Source: Amoebidium appalachense (lineage: Eukaryota; Ichthyosporea). Taken from it: 64,000 bases of DNA. This document shows positions 1 through 20,485 of this stretch, in pieces. Position numbers and translations under genes: made by a program. How positions within the stretch are numbered: the first letter of the stretch is position 1; every line of letters begins with the position of its first letter. The stretch spans positions 10,540,001 to 10,604,000 of the forward strand of contig CAVNZM010000009.1 of NCBI GenBank assembly GCA_963693365.1, read 5' to 3'. Below the pieces are notes generated by a model that searched no databases, had not been told where the DNA came from, and saw only the letters and a list, made by a program, of their open reading frames with translations.

Positions 1-319
1 GTGTGGGTTGGGGGGGGGGGGGGGGGGGGGGGGGGGTCCGTGGTGACGGTGGGGGAGGGGGAAGGGGGGTGATGTGTGACGATATGAATGCGGGTATGTG
101 TTTGACTAGGAGAGGAGGAAGCGTGGGGCATGCCGTGATATAGTCGACTAACGATATACCCCCTCCCCCGCAAAAAAAATGAATAATAAATAACAGTAAT
201 TGAAAGTAAAATACTATCGAAAAAACGAACCAAATAAACATACAAGCCGGCTGCCTGGCATTTTCTTGATAGTCTGTGTTGCATATGTGACCTTGGTGGT
301 TTGGCAGACATAATAGCCA

Positions 320-360
<41 letters not shown>

Positions 361-583
361 CCGTCCCTCTTCCTGGGCTGTTACTAGAAGGGACCGGTGG
401 TGAAGATTGGGGGGGGGTGGAGGGAGGGAGGCTGTATCGAGCATTGACTATTATCTCTTCCTTGGTTCAGTCGCACAATTGGATTAGTACGTGACAGAAA
501 GTATGTGTGACACAAAAGTGATGGGTTAAGATACGGCATGGTGATTGGTGGGTGGGTGTGTGATCTGATTGGTTGCCATGCAG
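1..583. other. Left edge: homopolymers, no recognisable exon
   Basis: The stretch holds a G-run (10-36), a C-run (321-357) and AT-rich sequence around 170-240. It must be intron (or 5' flank) of the GRAM-VASt gene that follows, because that gene's first visible exon at 584 already starts in the middle of a domain. I see no earlier exon here. Confidence 0.6.
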
Positions 584-7383
<6,800 letters not shown>

Positions 7384-7729
7384 CAGCAGTTTGATCCACT
7401 GATTGCGTTCTTGTTAGAGCCGTTGAGAGATGTTTCTGTAACAATTCCAGCATATGTTCTATTCGTATCAGCTTTGGTCTTTCGTACCATTCACAAGCAC
7501 TCAAAATGTGCTGTAATCATTTTGCTACTTGTACATAGGGTTGTAATCTATCGTGTGGCCTATTTGTTGGTTTAACTACGAGCTGTGCTGTAGGGTGATA
7601 ACTGTACAAAGGCTGAGGAACACATGTCGCCTATTTACACAGACGTGTATCATGACCAGTTTGCATCACAAAGGAGTCGTATGTATGTTCTGAAGAAAGT
7701 TGAGGCTAATTTCACTATGTACATAGGGC

Positions 7730-7787
<58 letters not shown>

Positions 7788-7931
7788 CACGGATATTGCA
7801 GTATGTTGGGGCCGACTCGATGGAGCGGCCATGAATAGAACAAGAAATCTGCACAGGGGTGCGGGTTTTTATTAAGAACTTGCCAACTTAGTCGGCAGTA
7901 TGATGTCGTGACGAATTTGAAGCATATATAT
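7384..7931. other. Intergenic, with (TA)n 7735-7786
   Basis: 3' flank of the GRAM-VASt gene. I see a pure TA tract of about 50 nt and no AATAAA close to the stop codon. No coding sequence recognised. Confidence 0.6.
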
Positions 7932-8006
7932 ATAACACCAACAGAATTAACCGGAACACCAAGAATACAAATATCTTGGTGTTCCGGTTAATTATGTTGG
8001 TGTTAT
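7932..8006. repeat. 33-bp foldback at the truncated LINE end
   Basis: Left arm 7932-7964 and right arm 7974-8006 are inverted copies with one mismatch and a 9-nt loop. The right arm is in-frame LINE coding sequence (reads EYKYLGVPVNYVGV), so the left arm is an inverted copy of the element's own end. Confidence 0.9.
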
Positions 8007-9073
8007 GTTTTCCCGTATGGTCGAAAAGAGGGTAGAGTTGGCTCGTAAGCGGTTAGATTTTTTCTCGGCTAATATTTTTAGAGACACACCCCTCCATCCT
8101 TCTATTAGACTTACATTTATTCGCACTTTTGTCTTCCCGGCATATGAATATGGTTTACCCCTTCTCGCCGCTTGGATCAAGAAAGAGAGAACTAGAGCGC
8201 TTAAGCCCTTGGCAAATTTCCTTGAAGCAGAAGTTGCCTCCTTTCTATCTAACAACTGTTGTAAACCTGGGCCTGTAACGCTCTCGATATATGGTCTGGT
8301 CCCAATAGCTGCTAGAGTATTCCATCTCGCGCTGAAATTCAATAAGCACATAAGCCGCTTAAAGAAGTATTTGCCCTCCCACCCTCTCTTCTCTATCCGA
8401 CCTGTCCCCTCCTCACCTCTCCCCTCTTTCCTTCCCTCTCTCTCTCCTTCTCCCCCGGGCACAAATACAAATAAACCCCGCAAAAGTGTGCGTGTGACTT
8501 TGGACTTGGGCCACTTACTAATTAAACATGTACACAATCACAAGATAATCACGCAATATAACAAATGGAAAAAGGTATATACCACACGACACTAGACGTG
8601 ATGAAAGCAGACACCTTGAAAAACTAAGCCGTATGTCTCGTTTTATATATAATGACCGCCTTAACCATATTGCCAAATATGGCACTCGCAAATGTATAAC
8701 ACCTAAATACATATTACCTTCCTGTTGAACTGGTCTTTCTCTAGCTGATGATTGTATTATTGATCAATTACCACGCCTTTACTGTATACGTGCTATCCGG
8801 TGGAGATCTAATAAGTATAAGGTGGCATCGTTTGCATGCCCAAACAACACACACACACACCAGTTTACCACGGTCATGTATCGCCAAATGTAGTTTGATA
8901 GACCACATAATACCGCAACACACACACGCCACATTCACAACAGACACCCAGAAAGATAGCCTACCTGTAAATTACAACATCCTTGATTTTATACTAAACG
9001 CGCGCTACGGTAACTACGACCTGTTTATTAGATGTATTGATTGGCTTGAGAAACACATCACTACAAAATTCTA

Positions 9074-9074
<1 letters not shown>
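7963..9074 (+). pseudogene. Non-LTR retrotransposon (LINE) reverse transcriptase, C-terminal fragment, broken
   Basis: The first frame, 7963-8595, reads EYKYLGVPVN, then ARKRLDFFSANIFR and TFIRTFVFPAYEYGLPLLAA. This is the typical end of the reverse transcriptase and thumb region of non-LTR elements (YLG motif, then a helix with an EYG(L/I) segment). Coding continues in other frames: about 8575-8728 (LEKLSRMSRFIYNDRLNHIA), 8729-8860 (DDCIIDQLPRLYCIRAIRWR, similar to the conserved region before the C-terminal Cys/His motif) and 8905-9074 (ILDFILNARYGNYDLFIRCI, stop at 9072). Two or more frameshifts and stops make it inactive. The catalytic domain with YxDD and the endonuclease are absent, so the copy is strongly 5'-truncated. 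Confidence 0.85.
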
Positions 9075-9123
<49 letters not shown>

Positions 9124-9151
9124 CCAGCTGATACCGAGTGCCCCAGGGGAG

Positions 9152-9192
<41 letters not shown>

Positions 9193-10829
9193 AAAAACAA
9201 AAAAAAACCGGGGAACCCCAACTAATTGATTTTTATTAGTCTTTATGGTGTCTCGTAGAGAAAGTAAACCCTGACTATATAGTCATCACCCGACATGTCT
9301 ATGTACGTGATCATGATATACCGCTGAGGGGATATTCCGAGCAAAAACCCCCCATACGTGAGACTGGTCTCTCTTTGCCTCGAGTAAACAGCGTAAACCC
9401 CATATATATATGTTGTGTGGTTGCGGCAATCAGGACCATGATTATCGCTTTTCAAAAGCGTAACTGAATGTGTACGTGACGCAAACACTTCGACTGCATG
9501 TAGGTGCAAGTACAACGTCACTGACTGTGTGTGTCAGTGTGCGCATGACATTCAAAGGCTTCAACCCTGTACATGTTTTGTCGCAATCACTATGTCCGAC
9601 CTAAAGCCGGATTGCGACATGTACATGAGAACGTGTGCGCATCATGAAAAGACCATAAAATAAACTACGACACATCTGAGGACGGACACACGTACGCACA
9701 TGTAGCACTCACTCACTCGCACCGGAGAGGCACACACAAAAACACAAACACACGCACGCACACGTCCACGCAAGTGCAACACGTGCACACGTGTTGTACA
9801 CCGTGTCATGTGCCACCCAGCTGAGCCTCAGCTTGATACTACCAAAATGTAAGGGTGTTACTAAAACTAGAAAGATAAAAATAGAATTTTCGAAGCGGCC
9901 GTGAGCGCCAGTGGCCCAGTGCCCAAAAACGTTTGCGCAAAACACATGGCAACCAAAACCATACCTGATTGGTTTATAACAACCAATCATCTGCTGGCAT
10001 GCATTAAAGCAGTCCATGCCATAGTTTTTCGTTTTTCAGTCCGCAAAGCAGTGACAGAAGTGATCCACAATTCTACGGGTTTTTGACGTCTGCGGGTGAG
10101 TGATTAGAGTGATTAGTGGTAGGGAAAGAAGGGGAAGTGTTTTTTGAAGCGAAGGGAACAAGGGGAAAGGGTGCTGTTGGCTGAAAGGCACTCTGGGGTG
10201 CGTGTGGGTGTGAGATCTGGGCATTGGCAAAACCTTTAGAAGAAAAGGAGTTGAATCTCCCTGCAGACTCCCTGAGACGCGAGGACAACATAGTGTTCCG
10301 CATATCTCAAACCACAATTATTATATTCGGTTATGTGTCTAGAGGCCTCGAGCGTCCGCAAAGGTGGATATATGTGCTTGTGATAACTGCGGGTGAGAAT
10401 TCAAACGGTGGGGTAGATAGATCTGCGCATGCAAGTAGATTTACGACACGTAGATTGACATATGCGTGTCAGCTGCTTCTGTACCTGTGTAGGTTACGAC
10501 CGTATGCCAGTACTATATGCTATGTGGGAGATGTTGCGGCTTTTTTTACGGACATAGTGTGGAGATCCAGTGTGTTTGAACAAGGAGGATTCAGAGTTGA
10601 TTGGTAGAGTTCGAGGGAGATTTAGTTAGGCGAGTTTAGAAAGTGGTCTAAGTTGTGCACACTCTAAACTAGAAGGCTAGGTAGTGCCACATATGAATAG
10701 CAAATTCGAGCTTGTTAGTGTTCAATGTCCAGAATAAGATCTTGCCAAGTTTGGGGTTGTTGACAATTGTCTGTGCAGCCACGGCACTCCTTCGGATATT
10801 CCTCTGGTCTACCGGCACCACCATTCACA
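9075..10829. other. Intergenic between LINE and vigilin
   Basis: Begins with (AC)n (9077-9122), a C-run (9150-9182) and an A-rich tail. The rest is normal-complexity DNA without homopolymers, unlike most of the window. It contains a short hairpin (9569-9588 with 9610-9624). A 127-residue open frame (10224-10607) has no recognisable domain and is not called. The last few hundred bases should hold the vigilin promoter; I see no clear TATA box. Confidence 0.5.
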
Positions 10830-12618
10830 ATGGCTGACAGCTTTGCAGCTGTGTCCGAGGTATGCCGGAGTTGGGGGGAGGGGTGGGGGGAGTGAGGGAT
10901 GGCTGAGAAGAAGCCTCGGGTGGTAGTTGGGGCAGTTGCAAAGACGAGAGGTATTGGAGTAAGCTGGTGTTGCACAACTTCAGGGTTGTTTTCTGCTTGC
11001 TTCCATGTTGGCTCTTGGTGTTGGGTTGCTTGGAGGGAGGCCATCTAAAGCGTTATTATAAAAGTGGGGTGATAATGCTGATGTTTGAGTGGATTGACAA
11101 GGTTATGAACCCAGATCTTTATAAGCAGTTGATGTGTGTGTCTGTATGTGTGTGTGTGTGTGTGTGGGTGGGTGGGTGGATGGGTGGATGGGTGGGAGGG
11201 TATGTGCAGGGGGAGGGGGGGGGGGGGGGGGGAGGGGGGCACAGTTCATCCTCGGCCAACACGGATTTGCTCCTCAACGATTCATGGTGTGTGTGTGGTT
11301 TTTTTTTTTTTTTTACATGTGAATCATATAAGCGTGTGATAGTTTCCCATATCTGGCTCACATGCCCATGTGGAGGGCTGACACACTAACCCATTTATCC
11401 ATATGTGGGTTGGGAAGGAATTGACAGAAGGGTTTTATGAGGAGATCGAGTCCCCGTGGTTGGGGAGAGTGGGGGGAAGGGTAGAGTTTGGATGTCCTGT
11501 GTGTGTGGTGCTTGAGAAGGTGTGGAAGGAGCAGAGGGCGGTGGGGAGGAGGAGGGGGGGAGGGGGGGGGGGACTCATAAACTGATTATTGGGCGACTAT
11601 ACCCCACCCAAATACGCAAACCCAAACCCAGATTCCTAGATTTAATATTAGTTTTGACGGTCAATTGGGTAGTGAAATCTTGCTTTTCAATCTGCTACCA
11701 ATCAACGTGTGGTCGGATTAGCCATAGGTCACCATCGAGCACCTGAATCTTATAAGAAAAGCGCCTCTTTGATAGCTCATCGTTTCCAAATAAGGCAGGT
11801 AATTTGGGTTTCACAGTCCAAAATATGGGTTTGGGATAGGAATCTAGAAGGGGGGGGGGAGGGGAGGTCTTCTAGATTCCTAAATTCAAACCCAAATCTT
11901 CAGCGACAACAAGAAAACGCCAAGAACCAAGACTTCTAGTATATTACACTTTCCTACACTTTCGGCTACCTACGGCTTCCCTACACTTTCGGGTTAAATA
12001 TATTATTTTCTTACCCAACATTAATATTTATCTGTTTTATAATTCTTTATGATAGCACACATTGTTTCTTGATAATACATAGGCGTGATGTGAAGCGGCG
12101 GTCATGCCGCATTCGTGACATCTGGGTTAAAAATCTAGGTTTGGGTTTGGGTATTTGGGTGCGGTATAGCCGTCCATTGACTGTATGGGGGGCAGGCACT
12201 TGCCCGGCAGGAGGCAGCACCGACCACGCAGACGCAGCAGCAGCCCGGATCGACTTGTAAGTATTGCACTGGTGCAGGAAGTGATGGGTGGTGGTGGTAG
12301 AGTGTGGCATGCACGTGCACACCAGCAGTCACTATGTCCGTACGTGTGTTGACAAGGATCTGTGTACAGTTGAACAGGCATGAACACAGCATGCAGGCAC
12401 TTGTGGCGGTAAACAGTTGCCCACGTGCACCACGCCAAAAGCAGTTAAGCCCGTGCAGACACATCGAAGAAATGCGCACAAAGCAAACGCGTGTAACACG
12501 ATTTCAGTACACACACGCATTCCTAAGCCTCTTGTTTCCACACTGTTTTTGTGATGGCACATGCTTGTTTTATGTTTGCTCGGGTTCCGTTGAATAGCCA
12601 AATTAGGGTTCTGACCCC

Positions 12619-12649
<31 letters not shown>

Positions 12650-12861
12650 CAGCCAACTATGCGGACCTGTTTCCTGCTCTGCCTACCGGTCCTGCTGGCC
12701 CCAGCCCGGCAGGGGCATGGGGGGCGAAGAAGAACCCTGTGGCGGGTGCAAGTGCACTGCCAAAGTACAAGCCGTCAAGTGTCACTGAGGTGTGTGTGTG
12801 TGTATGTGTGTGTGTTGGTTCTGTGTTTTTGCTCGCTGCTTTACTGCTCGTGTGTAGTCAT

Positions 12862-12896
<35 letters not shown>

Positions 12897-12999
12897 TTCC
12901 TCCTTCATCCTCCCAGCGCGTTCTGCTCTGTGAAAAACCTGCACTGTGTTTTCCATAGTGCATGTGTACTCCGTTATCAATAAAAACCACCCCCCCCCC

Positions 13000-13030
<31 letters not shown>

Positions 13031-14584
13031 ACTCTCTCTCTCTCTCTCTTTTTCTTCGCATCTTTTCTGCAGCACATGCCCTTGTGGATTGTTGCTGTGT
13101 GCCAAAGTATACCACAGCCGCCTTTTCTGAATTAAACACACCCCTTCATTTCAAGTCAATAACATCTCTGACTCCCCCCCCCCAGGTTCTGCACATGGAG
13201 GCAGGGGACATGCAGAGCACTGGGTTTGGAGACACCCGGCAGGCCAAGATCAAGAAGATCATGGAGCAGACGGGGTACGTGCACGTGCACACACACACAC
13301 ACACATGCACACACACACACATGCACACACACACATGCACACAGACACACACGGTCACACTTACACACACTGATACACAACCCTGCACACAGTAATGCAC
13401 ACACCTGTTCACTCACACACACCTACACATTGGTGCGCGCGCACGGACACACACACACACATACACACATCTACGCACATACAGATTATTTTATTAGGCA
13501 GAACAGTTACACGTACTTGCACAGAAACACACACCAACATATCGCCAGGCGTACTGGTTAGTTGCATGGTGTTGGGAAGCATATGTACTCCATTACACGC
13601 ACACACACATAGCCAATTCAAAGACTGCATGAACGAACGAATCGCATTTGTTGCAGCCAGGCAGTGTAACCCGCCTCTAGGGGCAGTTAAAAGGACGAAA
13701 GATCTGCACATCGCGTATTTGTCATGTGCTTGTAATTGTAACGCATAGGACGTCCCCCCCCCTCCCCCGCCCCACACACACACATACCACCACTACCACG
13801 CACCCCCGCCCCCTTTATCTTTGTGACTGTTTGTCTTTTGTCTTTTGTGTCTCCTCCTCAATGTTCACAACCCTGTAATGCATGTATCCCCCCTCCCCCC
13901 CCTCAAACACCACCACCGGGTGGTGTTATTGAGCATATGTTGCATTCCCTCTTTGTGTTCTATGTCTATCAGCTACATTTTATCCTTCATGTATACATCA
14001 TACATATGTCCTCTGATGGCACGTGCAACAGGACCAAGATCGAGATGAGCCAGAACAAGGTGCGGGGCATCACCTTTGCCATCAGCGGCAAGCAGGAGGA
14101 CGTGGCCAAGGCCAGAAAGCACCTGCAGACTCAGTTCCAAGCACCGGTAGCCACGTGCACACACACACATGCACACCCGTGGGCATGCACACACATGTCA
14201 CGTGCACACATGCGCACATTCACACATACACACTCACTTGCAAACGCATGCTTACATGCACGTACACTCACACGGTCACATGCATGCTCACAAACACCCA
14301 GCAACACGCCCACAAGAACACATTCTTTTCAGCAACAGCATACACACACACATACACGCGCATGCACATACATGTGTGTTCATTTTTGTGTCTATGCATA
14401 TCCTTCCATCGTCTTGCACCTAGTAGGGCATATGGTAACATGAACACACAGAAAACTGTCGAGCTTGTGATTCCCCCCGAGCACTACGGGGCTATTCTGG
14501 GCAAGGAGGGGTCCAGGCTGAGAGAGCTGCAGGACAAGCATGCCGTCAAGATCAACGTGCCAAAGAAGGAGACGGTGAGAGGGA

Positions 14585-14615
<31 letters not shown>

Positions 14616-16022
14616 TTCACCGTCTCTTCTTCTTTTAAGGGAGGGACGGGGAAGGGGCGTGGGGGGGGGTGGGTGGTGTTGAGGCGGGGACAAGCAATTA
14701 TTTTCGGGGGGGAAGGGCGGCGGGGGGGGGGGGGAGGGGGGGGGGGGGGGGGGGGGAATGTCGCTGTGGCTATGTGTGGTGATAGGCAAGTGGCAGGGTC
14801 CCGTGAGATGCAGATACATAAGTAGCATGGCGTGTGGGTGAGTGGAAGAAGAACGGGGGGGGCGAAGGGGATGGTTATACCTTGTTGGAGTGGAAGGGGG
14901 TAGAGCAGTGTGCAAAGGAGATGGGGGTAAAGGGAGAAAAGGGGGAGGAGGTGGGGGGGGGGGGGGGGGGGGGGGGGGGGGAAAGGGGACGAAGGCAATA
15001 TTATTGTTTAACAGCAATCAACGTGGGCGGGAAAGCACGGGTATGGGTGGGCCGGTGGAGTTAGTTAGGGGTGGAATTACTGGTGGAATGTGCTAGCAAT
15101 CACGTGTGCACGTGCACATTCGAGACTCACACGTGGTGGTGGGGGGCAACAGGGCAGCAACGTTGTGACGATCACGGGCAACAAGGAGGGAGTGGGTCGC
15201 GCCGCTCTAGAGTTGCAAACAGTGAGTGACGACAGGGCTCGGCAGGCACGTGAGCTGGTGCACGTGGAGAGGCCCCTGCACCCGTTTGTGTTTGGACCAA
15301 ACAGGGGCGATGTCGACACTATTGCTAAGATGGCTGGGCCCACGGTCAAGGTGGGTTGTCTTCGAATTCTTTTTTCCGCCTTTTTTTTTTCTATTTTGTT
15401 TTTGGAGAGTGTGTGTAGGGAGGAAGGGGGAAGTTGGTGGGGTTTTTTATTGTTTTTTGGTTGGGGGGGGGGGGGGGGGGGGGGGGGGTTGGTGAATGGG
15501 ATGGTGGTAGGGCTGATTGTGTGGGTGAGTGGGTGGGTCCCTTTGTGTGCGGGGGAAAGGGAAGCTGCTTTTGGCGCTTAGTCACACACAGCTGTTTTTT
15601 TGTATCCCATAGTTCCAGCCTCCCACAGACACACTCACGTGCACACCCACACGTTCACGTGCATGCCCCACGCACACGTGCCCATCCACACACACACGCA
15701 CGGGCGCACACAGGTCCACGTGCCACCCCCCACCGTCGAAAGCGATGACGTCGTAGTGACGGGAGACAAAGACGAAGTGGCAATTGCAGTGGGAATCATC
15801 AACGAACGCCTTAACGCAAAGCGTCTGGGAGTCAAGTCCCTTAAGGTGGAGATCAGAAAGGAACAACACAAGTGGTTGGCTGGAAGGAAAGTGCTAGATG
15901 GCGTCTTTGCTGAGACCGGGGTGGTGGTGGATCTGCCTGCGATTGATGACCCGTCAGAGTCCATTGTGCTCAGGGGGGATGGGGACAAGTTGGTGAAGGC
16001 ACTGCAGCTGGTGATGGAGAAG
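10830..16022 (+). CDS. HDLBP: Vigilin exons 1-8: leader and KH1-KH4
   Basis: Exons: 10830-10859, 12196-12256, 12653-12789, 13186-13274, 14032-14146, 14452-14574, 15153-15350, 15714-16022. KH1 (exons 4-5, [20 protein letters not shown]) and KH3 (exons 7-8, [20 protein letters not shown]) have no GXXG. KH2 (exons 6-7) has [14 protein letters not shown]4, wholly in exon 8, has AGRKV where GXXG should be. KH4 is the only repeat not interrupted by an intron. Introns 2 (phase 1) and 4 (phase 2) are not phase 0; the others of this block are. Confidence 0.93.
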
Positions 16023-16918
16023 GTGTGTTTGTGTAAGTGTGTGTTTGTGTAAGTGTGTGTGTGTAAGTGTGTTTGTGTAAGTGTGTGTGTGTAAGTGTGT
16101 GTGTGTAAGTGTGTGTGTGTAAGTGTGGGTGGGTTGGGGGGGGGGGGGGGGGAGGGAGGGAGGGGCGATTCTGGCAGAGAGGGAGGGGGGGGGGGGGGGG
16201 GGGATTGGCAGGGATATGTTGGGCTCATGCCTATGTGCTTACCTTGAGCGTTTCTCGGGACGAACGGAGGTGTCTTCTCCTAAATTCTGTATTTTATTCC
16301 TCCCCCCCCCCCCCCCCCCTCCCCCCCCTTTTCTTCCTAGAAGCCCCGTCTCCTGAGTTCCTATCTATATTTTTCTTGCTTCTGCTTACTGCTGCAACTT
16401 TAACCCCCGGCCTTTCCCACTGCCCTTGCCTGCATAAGCAACCCTGCTCGTCTCTGATCAAGACGGGTGACCTACTCATGTTCAAGTGAAACAGTATCTG
16501 AGTTGGGTTTCGTTAACGAGGGGAATAGGTCGAAACTCGGGTACTGTGGATGACGTGGGCCCCCCCTGAGGATGGGCTCTGCTTATTATGCATACTCTTT
16601 ATGTATGGCTTGCATTCTGCATCGTGTTATCCGTTTGTTCTTGTGTACTTCGTACTTTTTGACGCATTCAAAACCCCCCTTTTTGGGTGAGGGGAAGGAA
16701 AGGCTCCGAGGGGGGGGGGGGGGGGGGGGGGGGATCTCAGGGATAGATACAAGGCTACTCAAAGACTCCATTTGCAATCGGTATGCATGTATGCATGGTG
16801 CGTGAGCAGACCAAGGCAGTGTTTTAAGTATCAGATAATAACCCTTGAGGGGTGTTGGCTGGGCTATATGTGCCTGTTTCTCGATCTCCTATTCTTCCGT
16901 ATTCTGGTCTGACACACC

Positions 16919-16964
<46 letters not shown>

Positions 16965-17065
16965 CTGCCAGCATGAGCACGGACAGTGTACCCTGCCCCG
17001 GCTGGCAGCAGAAGTACATCATCGGTGCAAAGGGCTCCGGGGTGGCTCAGCTGCGCGAGGTATCC

Positions 17066-17122
<57 letters not shown>

Positions 17123-19584
17123 ACACTCTCTCTCTCTCTGTCTCTTCACACACACACACACACTCACACTCACACTCACACTCACACCCACACTCACACT
17201 CACACTCACACTCCCTCCTCCCGCCTCCTTTTTTCCTTTTTGCACATATTGCTTGTATACATAACGGGTCATCACTCTAAAACAACATGCTTAAGGGTTA
17301 CTCATACTCTAAAACAACCCATTCCAACTGCCTTTTTTGGTATTCATTATTTTCTTACATCCATTTTACTGCATTTATTTTGACTCACGTCACACATAGT
17401 TTTCTTGCAAGTGCACCGTTATGACTTTTCATCAGAAGTTCCCACAGCATTTATTCCTTACCCACCCAGCATATATGACCATCCCCTGTCTACCCCACCT
17501 ATCTTATATGCCCATCGACCCTCTACGCAACTTCCATATGAGGTCATCGACCCTCTAGCCTGCTATTAACCATATGTGGGGCTACCGTATGCCCATCGCC
17601 CATATACGGGCAATATCCTTCTGAGTAAGAATCTGCAGCACCTTCTGAGTAAGAATCTGCAGCACCTACCATATATGGTCACTTATACTATATAGGCACT
17701 AACCATCTGAGCACAGGGGCACAGCAGTGACCTTAAGCTGGACTTCCACGGGGACAAGAACCTGATTGAGCTCAGTGGGCCCACGGTCGATATAGTGGCT
17801 GTGAAGGCTGCACTGCTGGCCATCGTCAATGATCTGGTACGTGCACGGGCATGCAGACGTGTGTCTACACAGGTATACGGTCACATGAATGTATGGTGAA
17901 TGCACACACGAGCACAAAGCAGGTGGGTGTTCATGCATGTGCACGTGCAATCAGCATTGCGTGTGCACTGTGAACCCACCAACCAATCCAACCCATGCAC
18001 GTGCACACATGCTACACACACGGGCAACGTGGCCATACACAACCAGGCTCGTTGCATCTGAACCCACCAACCATTCCAACCCATGCACGTGCACACATGC
18101 CACACACACGGGCAAAGTGGCCATACAATCAGGCTCGTTGCATCCACGGAAGGTTCAATGGGTGCTGGGGGTGTGAAGTTTGAGAAGGCCATCTTGTGTG
18201 TGTCTTGACAAAAGGGGAGAAAGGCTTGGGTGGGGGGGGGATGGAGGAATCTAAGGGATGTGTGTGGGTGCACAGAGGGTCAACAAGGCACGTGCGGAGG
18301 TGCATCTTGATGCGGACTACCACCGCCACATCATCGGCAAGGGGGGGCAGAACGTCAAGCGCATCAAGGAGGAGACCGGCGTGGAGGTGGGACAACCCCC
18401 CCCCCCCCCCCGGGCCCTGATGATGGGCTCTGTTTAAGTGTCTTCTGCCTGCACGCTTAAATTGTTTAATTTGGGTTTCCCACTTTTGTAGAGCTTTGTT
18501 GTTGCTCTTTGTTGTCTTCTCCATATTTCCAACCCCCTAACGCATACATCACCTCCCCCCCCCCCCCCCCCCCCCTCCCTCCCTGCTTATGACGCATACT
18601 GTGCGCATGGCTGATGTTGCATACTTGAATGTTTGCCTGGCATGTGTCCTGCACCATGCTTCTCGTCGTGTATGCGTACTTCGTACCGTGTTCCGCATTC
18701 AAACCCCCCCTCCCTCCCCCTCTCCATGTACGCTTCATGTGTGTGTGCCTTTTTACATGTCCGCATTATGTTGTTTGTTGTGAACATGTATTGTGTACTG
18801 TGTGTATCGGATTCAGCCCAATTTCCCTGCTCACTGGTGTAAGTCGCCTTTGCTCCCATTGTTTGGTTTCCGTCTTTTCCCATTCCATTCACCAACCTGT
18901 GCTGTATTCAATCCTCTTAGCCATATGTCACTCGTTGCCAACCCCAAAAAAAATTTAAAAATAAAAAAAAAGGAAAAACTTAGCTGTAGAGGTTTGTAAG
19001 TGCACGTGCTGTGTGTGAATGACCACGTGCACGTGCTGATGGGGGGTGCAGATCAACTTCCCCAAGGAGGACGAGCCAGGCACGGCTATCATCATCGAAG
19101 GGCCCCCGGCAGGCGTGGCTAAGGCAAAGGCAGAGATGGAGGTAGGCTCACACACACACACACACATGCACACACATGCACAGGCAACACAGAGACACAC
19201 ACGCACACAGAGAGAGTGCGTATGGGTGTGGGTGTGGGCGTGGCAGGGAGAAAGAGTCAGCGAGAAAAGATAAAGGGATGGATCACGCACATTCCATGGC
19301 ACCCACCTCCCCCCCCCCCCCCCCCCCCCTTCCCCCCTCTTCGTACTCAAATGCTGTTACATGTCCGGTTCACACAAACCATGCCTACCATATATAGCAG
19401 CTGCCATATCGGGCACTTACCATGTATGGTGCAGGCACTAGTGGCCAAGCAGAAGGATGCCCGTGTGGTGGAGGTCAAGATCCCTCAGAAGTTCCACGGC
19501 CAGGTCATTGGCCAGAAGGGGGACGCCCTGCAGAAGGTATGTGCACGTGGGTGTGTGGGTGTGGGTGGGTGGGTGTGAATGTGT

Positions 19585-19615
<31 letters not shown>

Positions 19616-20439
19616 GGGGGGGATATGTGCACGTGTGCGTGGGTGGGCGGGTGGGTGTTTTTGGGGGGAAGGGGGGGGGTGAGCTGTGGGGGGGTGGGCG
19701 GGTGTGTATGTGTGTGAATGAGTGGTGTCCCTGCACTGTGTCTGCATGTGCGATTTGATCCGAGTGAGCTTCTTGTACACCGTGATGTGTCTGTCTGGTT
19801 GTCAGGCTGTGTACTTTGTCACTTCAGTCCAATCTGACTCTCTCACCCTCCCCCCCCCCCCCTCCCCCTCTCCTCCCCCCAACACACACACACACAGCTG
19901 CTTGAGAAGTACCCCGGGGTCAACATCAAGTTCCCGGGCAACACTGAGAAGAGTGACGTAGTACGTGTCAGTGGGCCCAGCAAGGAGGTCGAGGGGTGTG
20001 TGGCTGACCTCAATAAGATCTCAAATGACCTCGTAAGTAAACACATGCCTTCCCCCCCCCCCCCAAAGCACCCCCACACCACACCCCTCAAGGGGTGTCT
20101 CATTTCTCTCCCCAAAACTAGTTTGTTCTGCAACTGCACCACCTGAAAATTACGTTTCTTTTTTTTTTTTTTTTTTTTTTTTTTTTGGGAAATGGTATCG
20201 ATGTATAAGCCACCACGTCTTTCTAGCCTTTGCCTTTGTTCTTCGACACTGCATTATGTATGTGCAATCCGTTACAAGCTTTGGGGTGGTTTCTGCTAGA
20301 CCTTGTTCTAGCCCTTACCATGCTTATCCAGTCAGCCTCGCACCACTATCGAGAGGTGGAATCGATAGTGAGGTGGAAAGGAATATTTTTTTCTTTCCCT
20401 TTTTTTTTTTTTGTTGGTGGTGGTGGTGGTGGTGGTGGT

Positions 20440-20485
<46 letters not shown>

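Noticed and set aside
10224-10607. 127-residue ORF upstream of vigilin
   Set aside because: Not repetitive, but has no recognisable domain and no splice or transcription support; lies where the vigilin promoter is expected.
16505-16680. Recurring ORF in the interspersed repeat ([20 protein letters not shown])
   Set aside because: Occurs only because the repeat recurs; truncated copies and lack of codon bias argue for a non-coding element.
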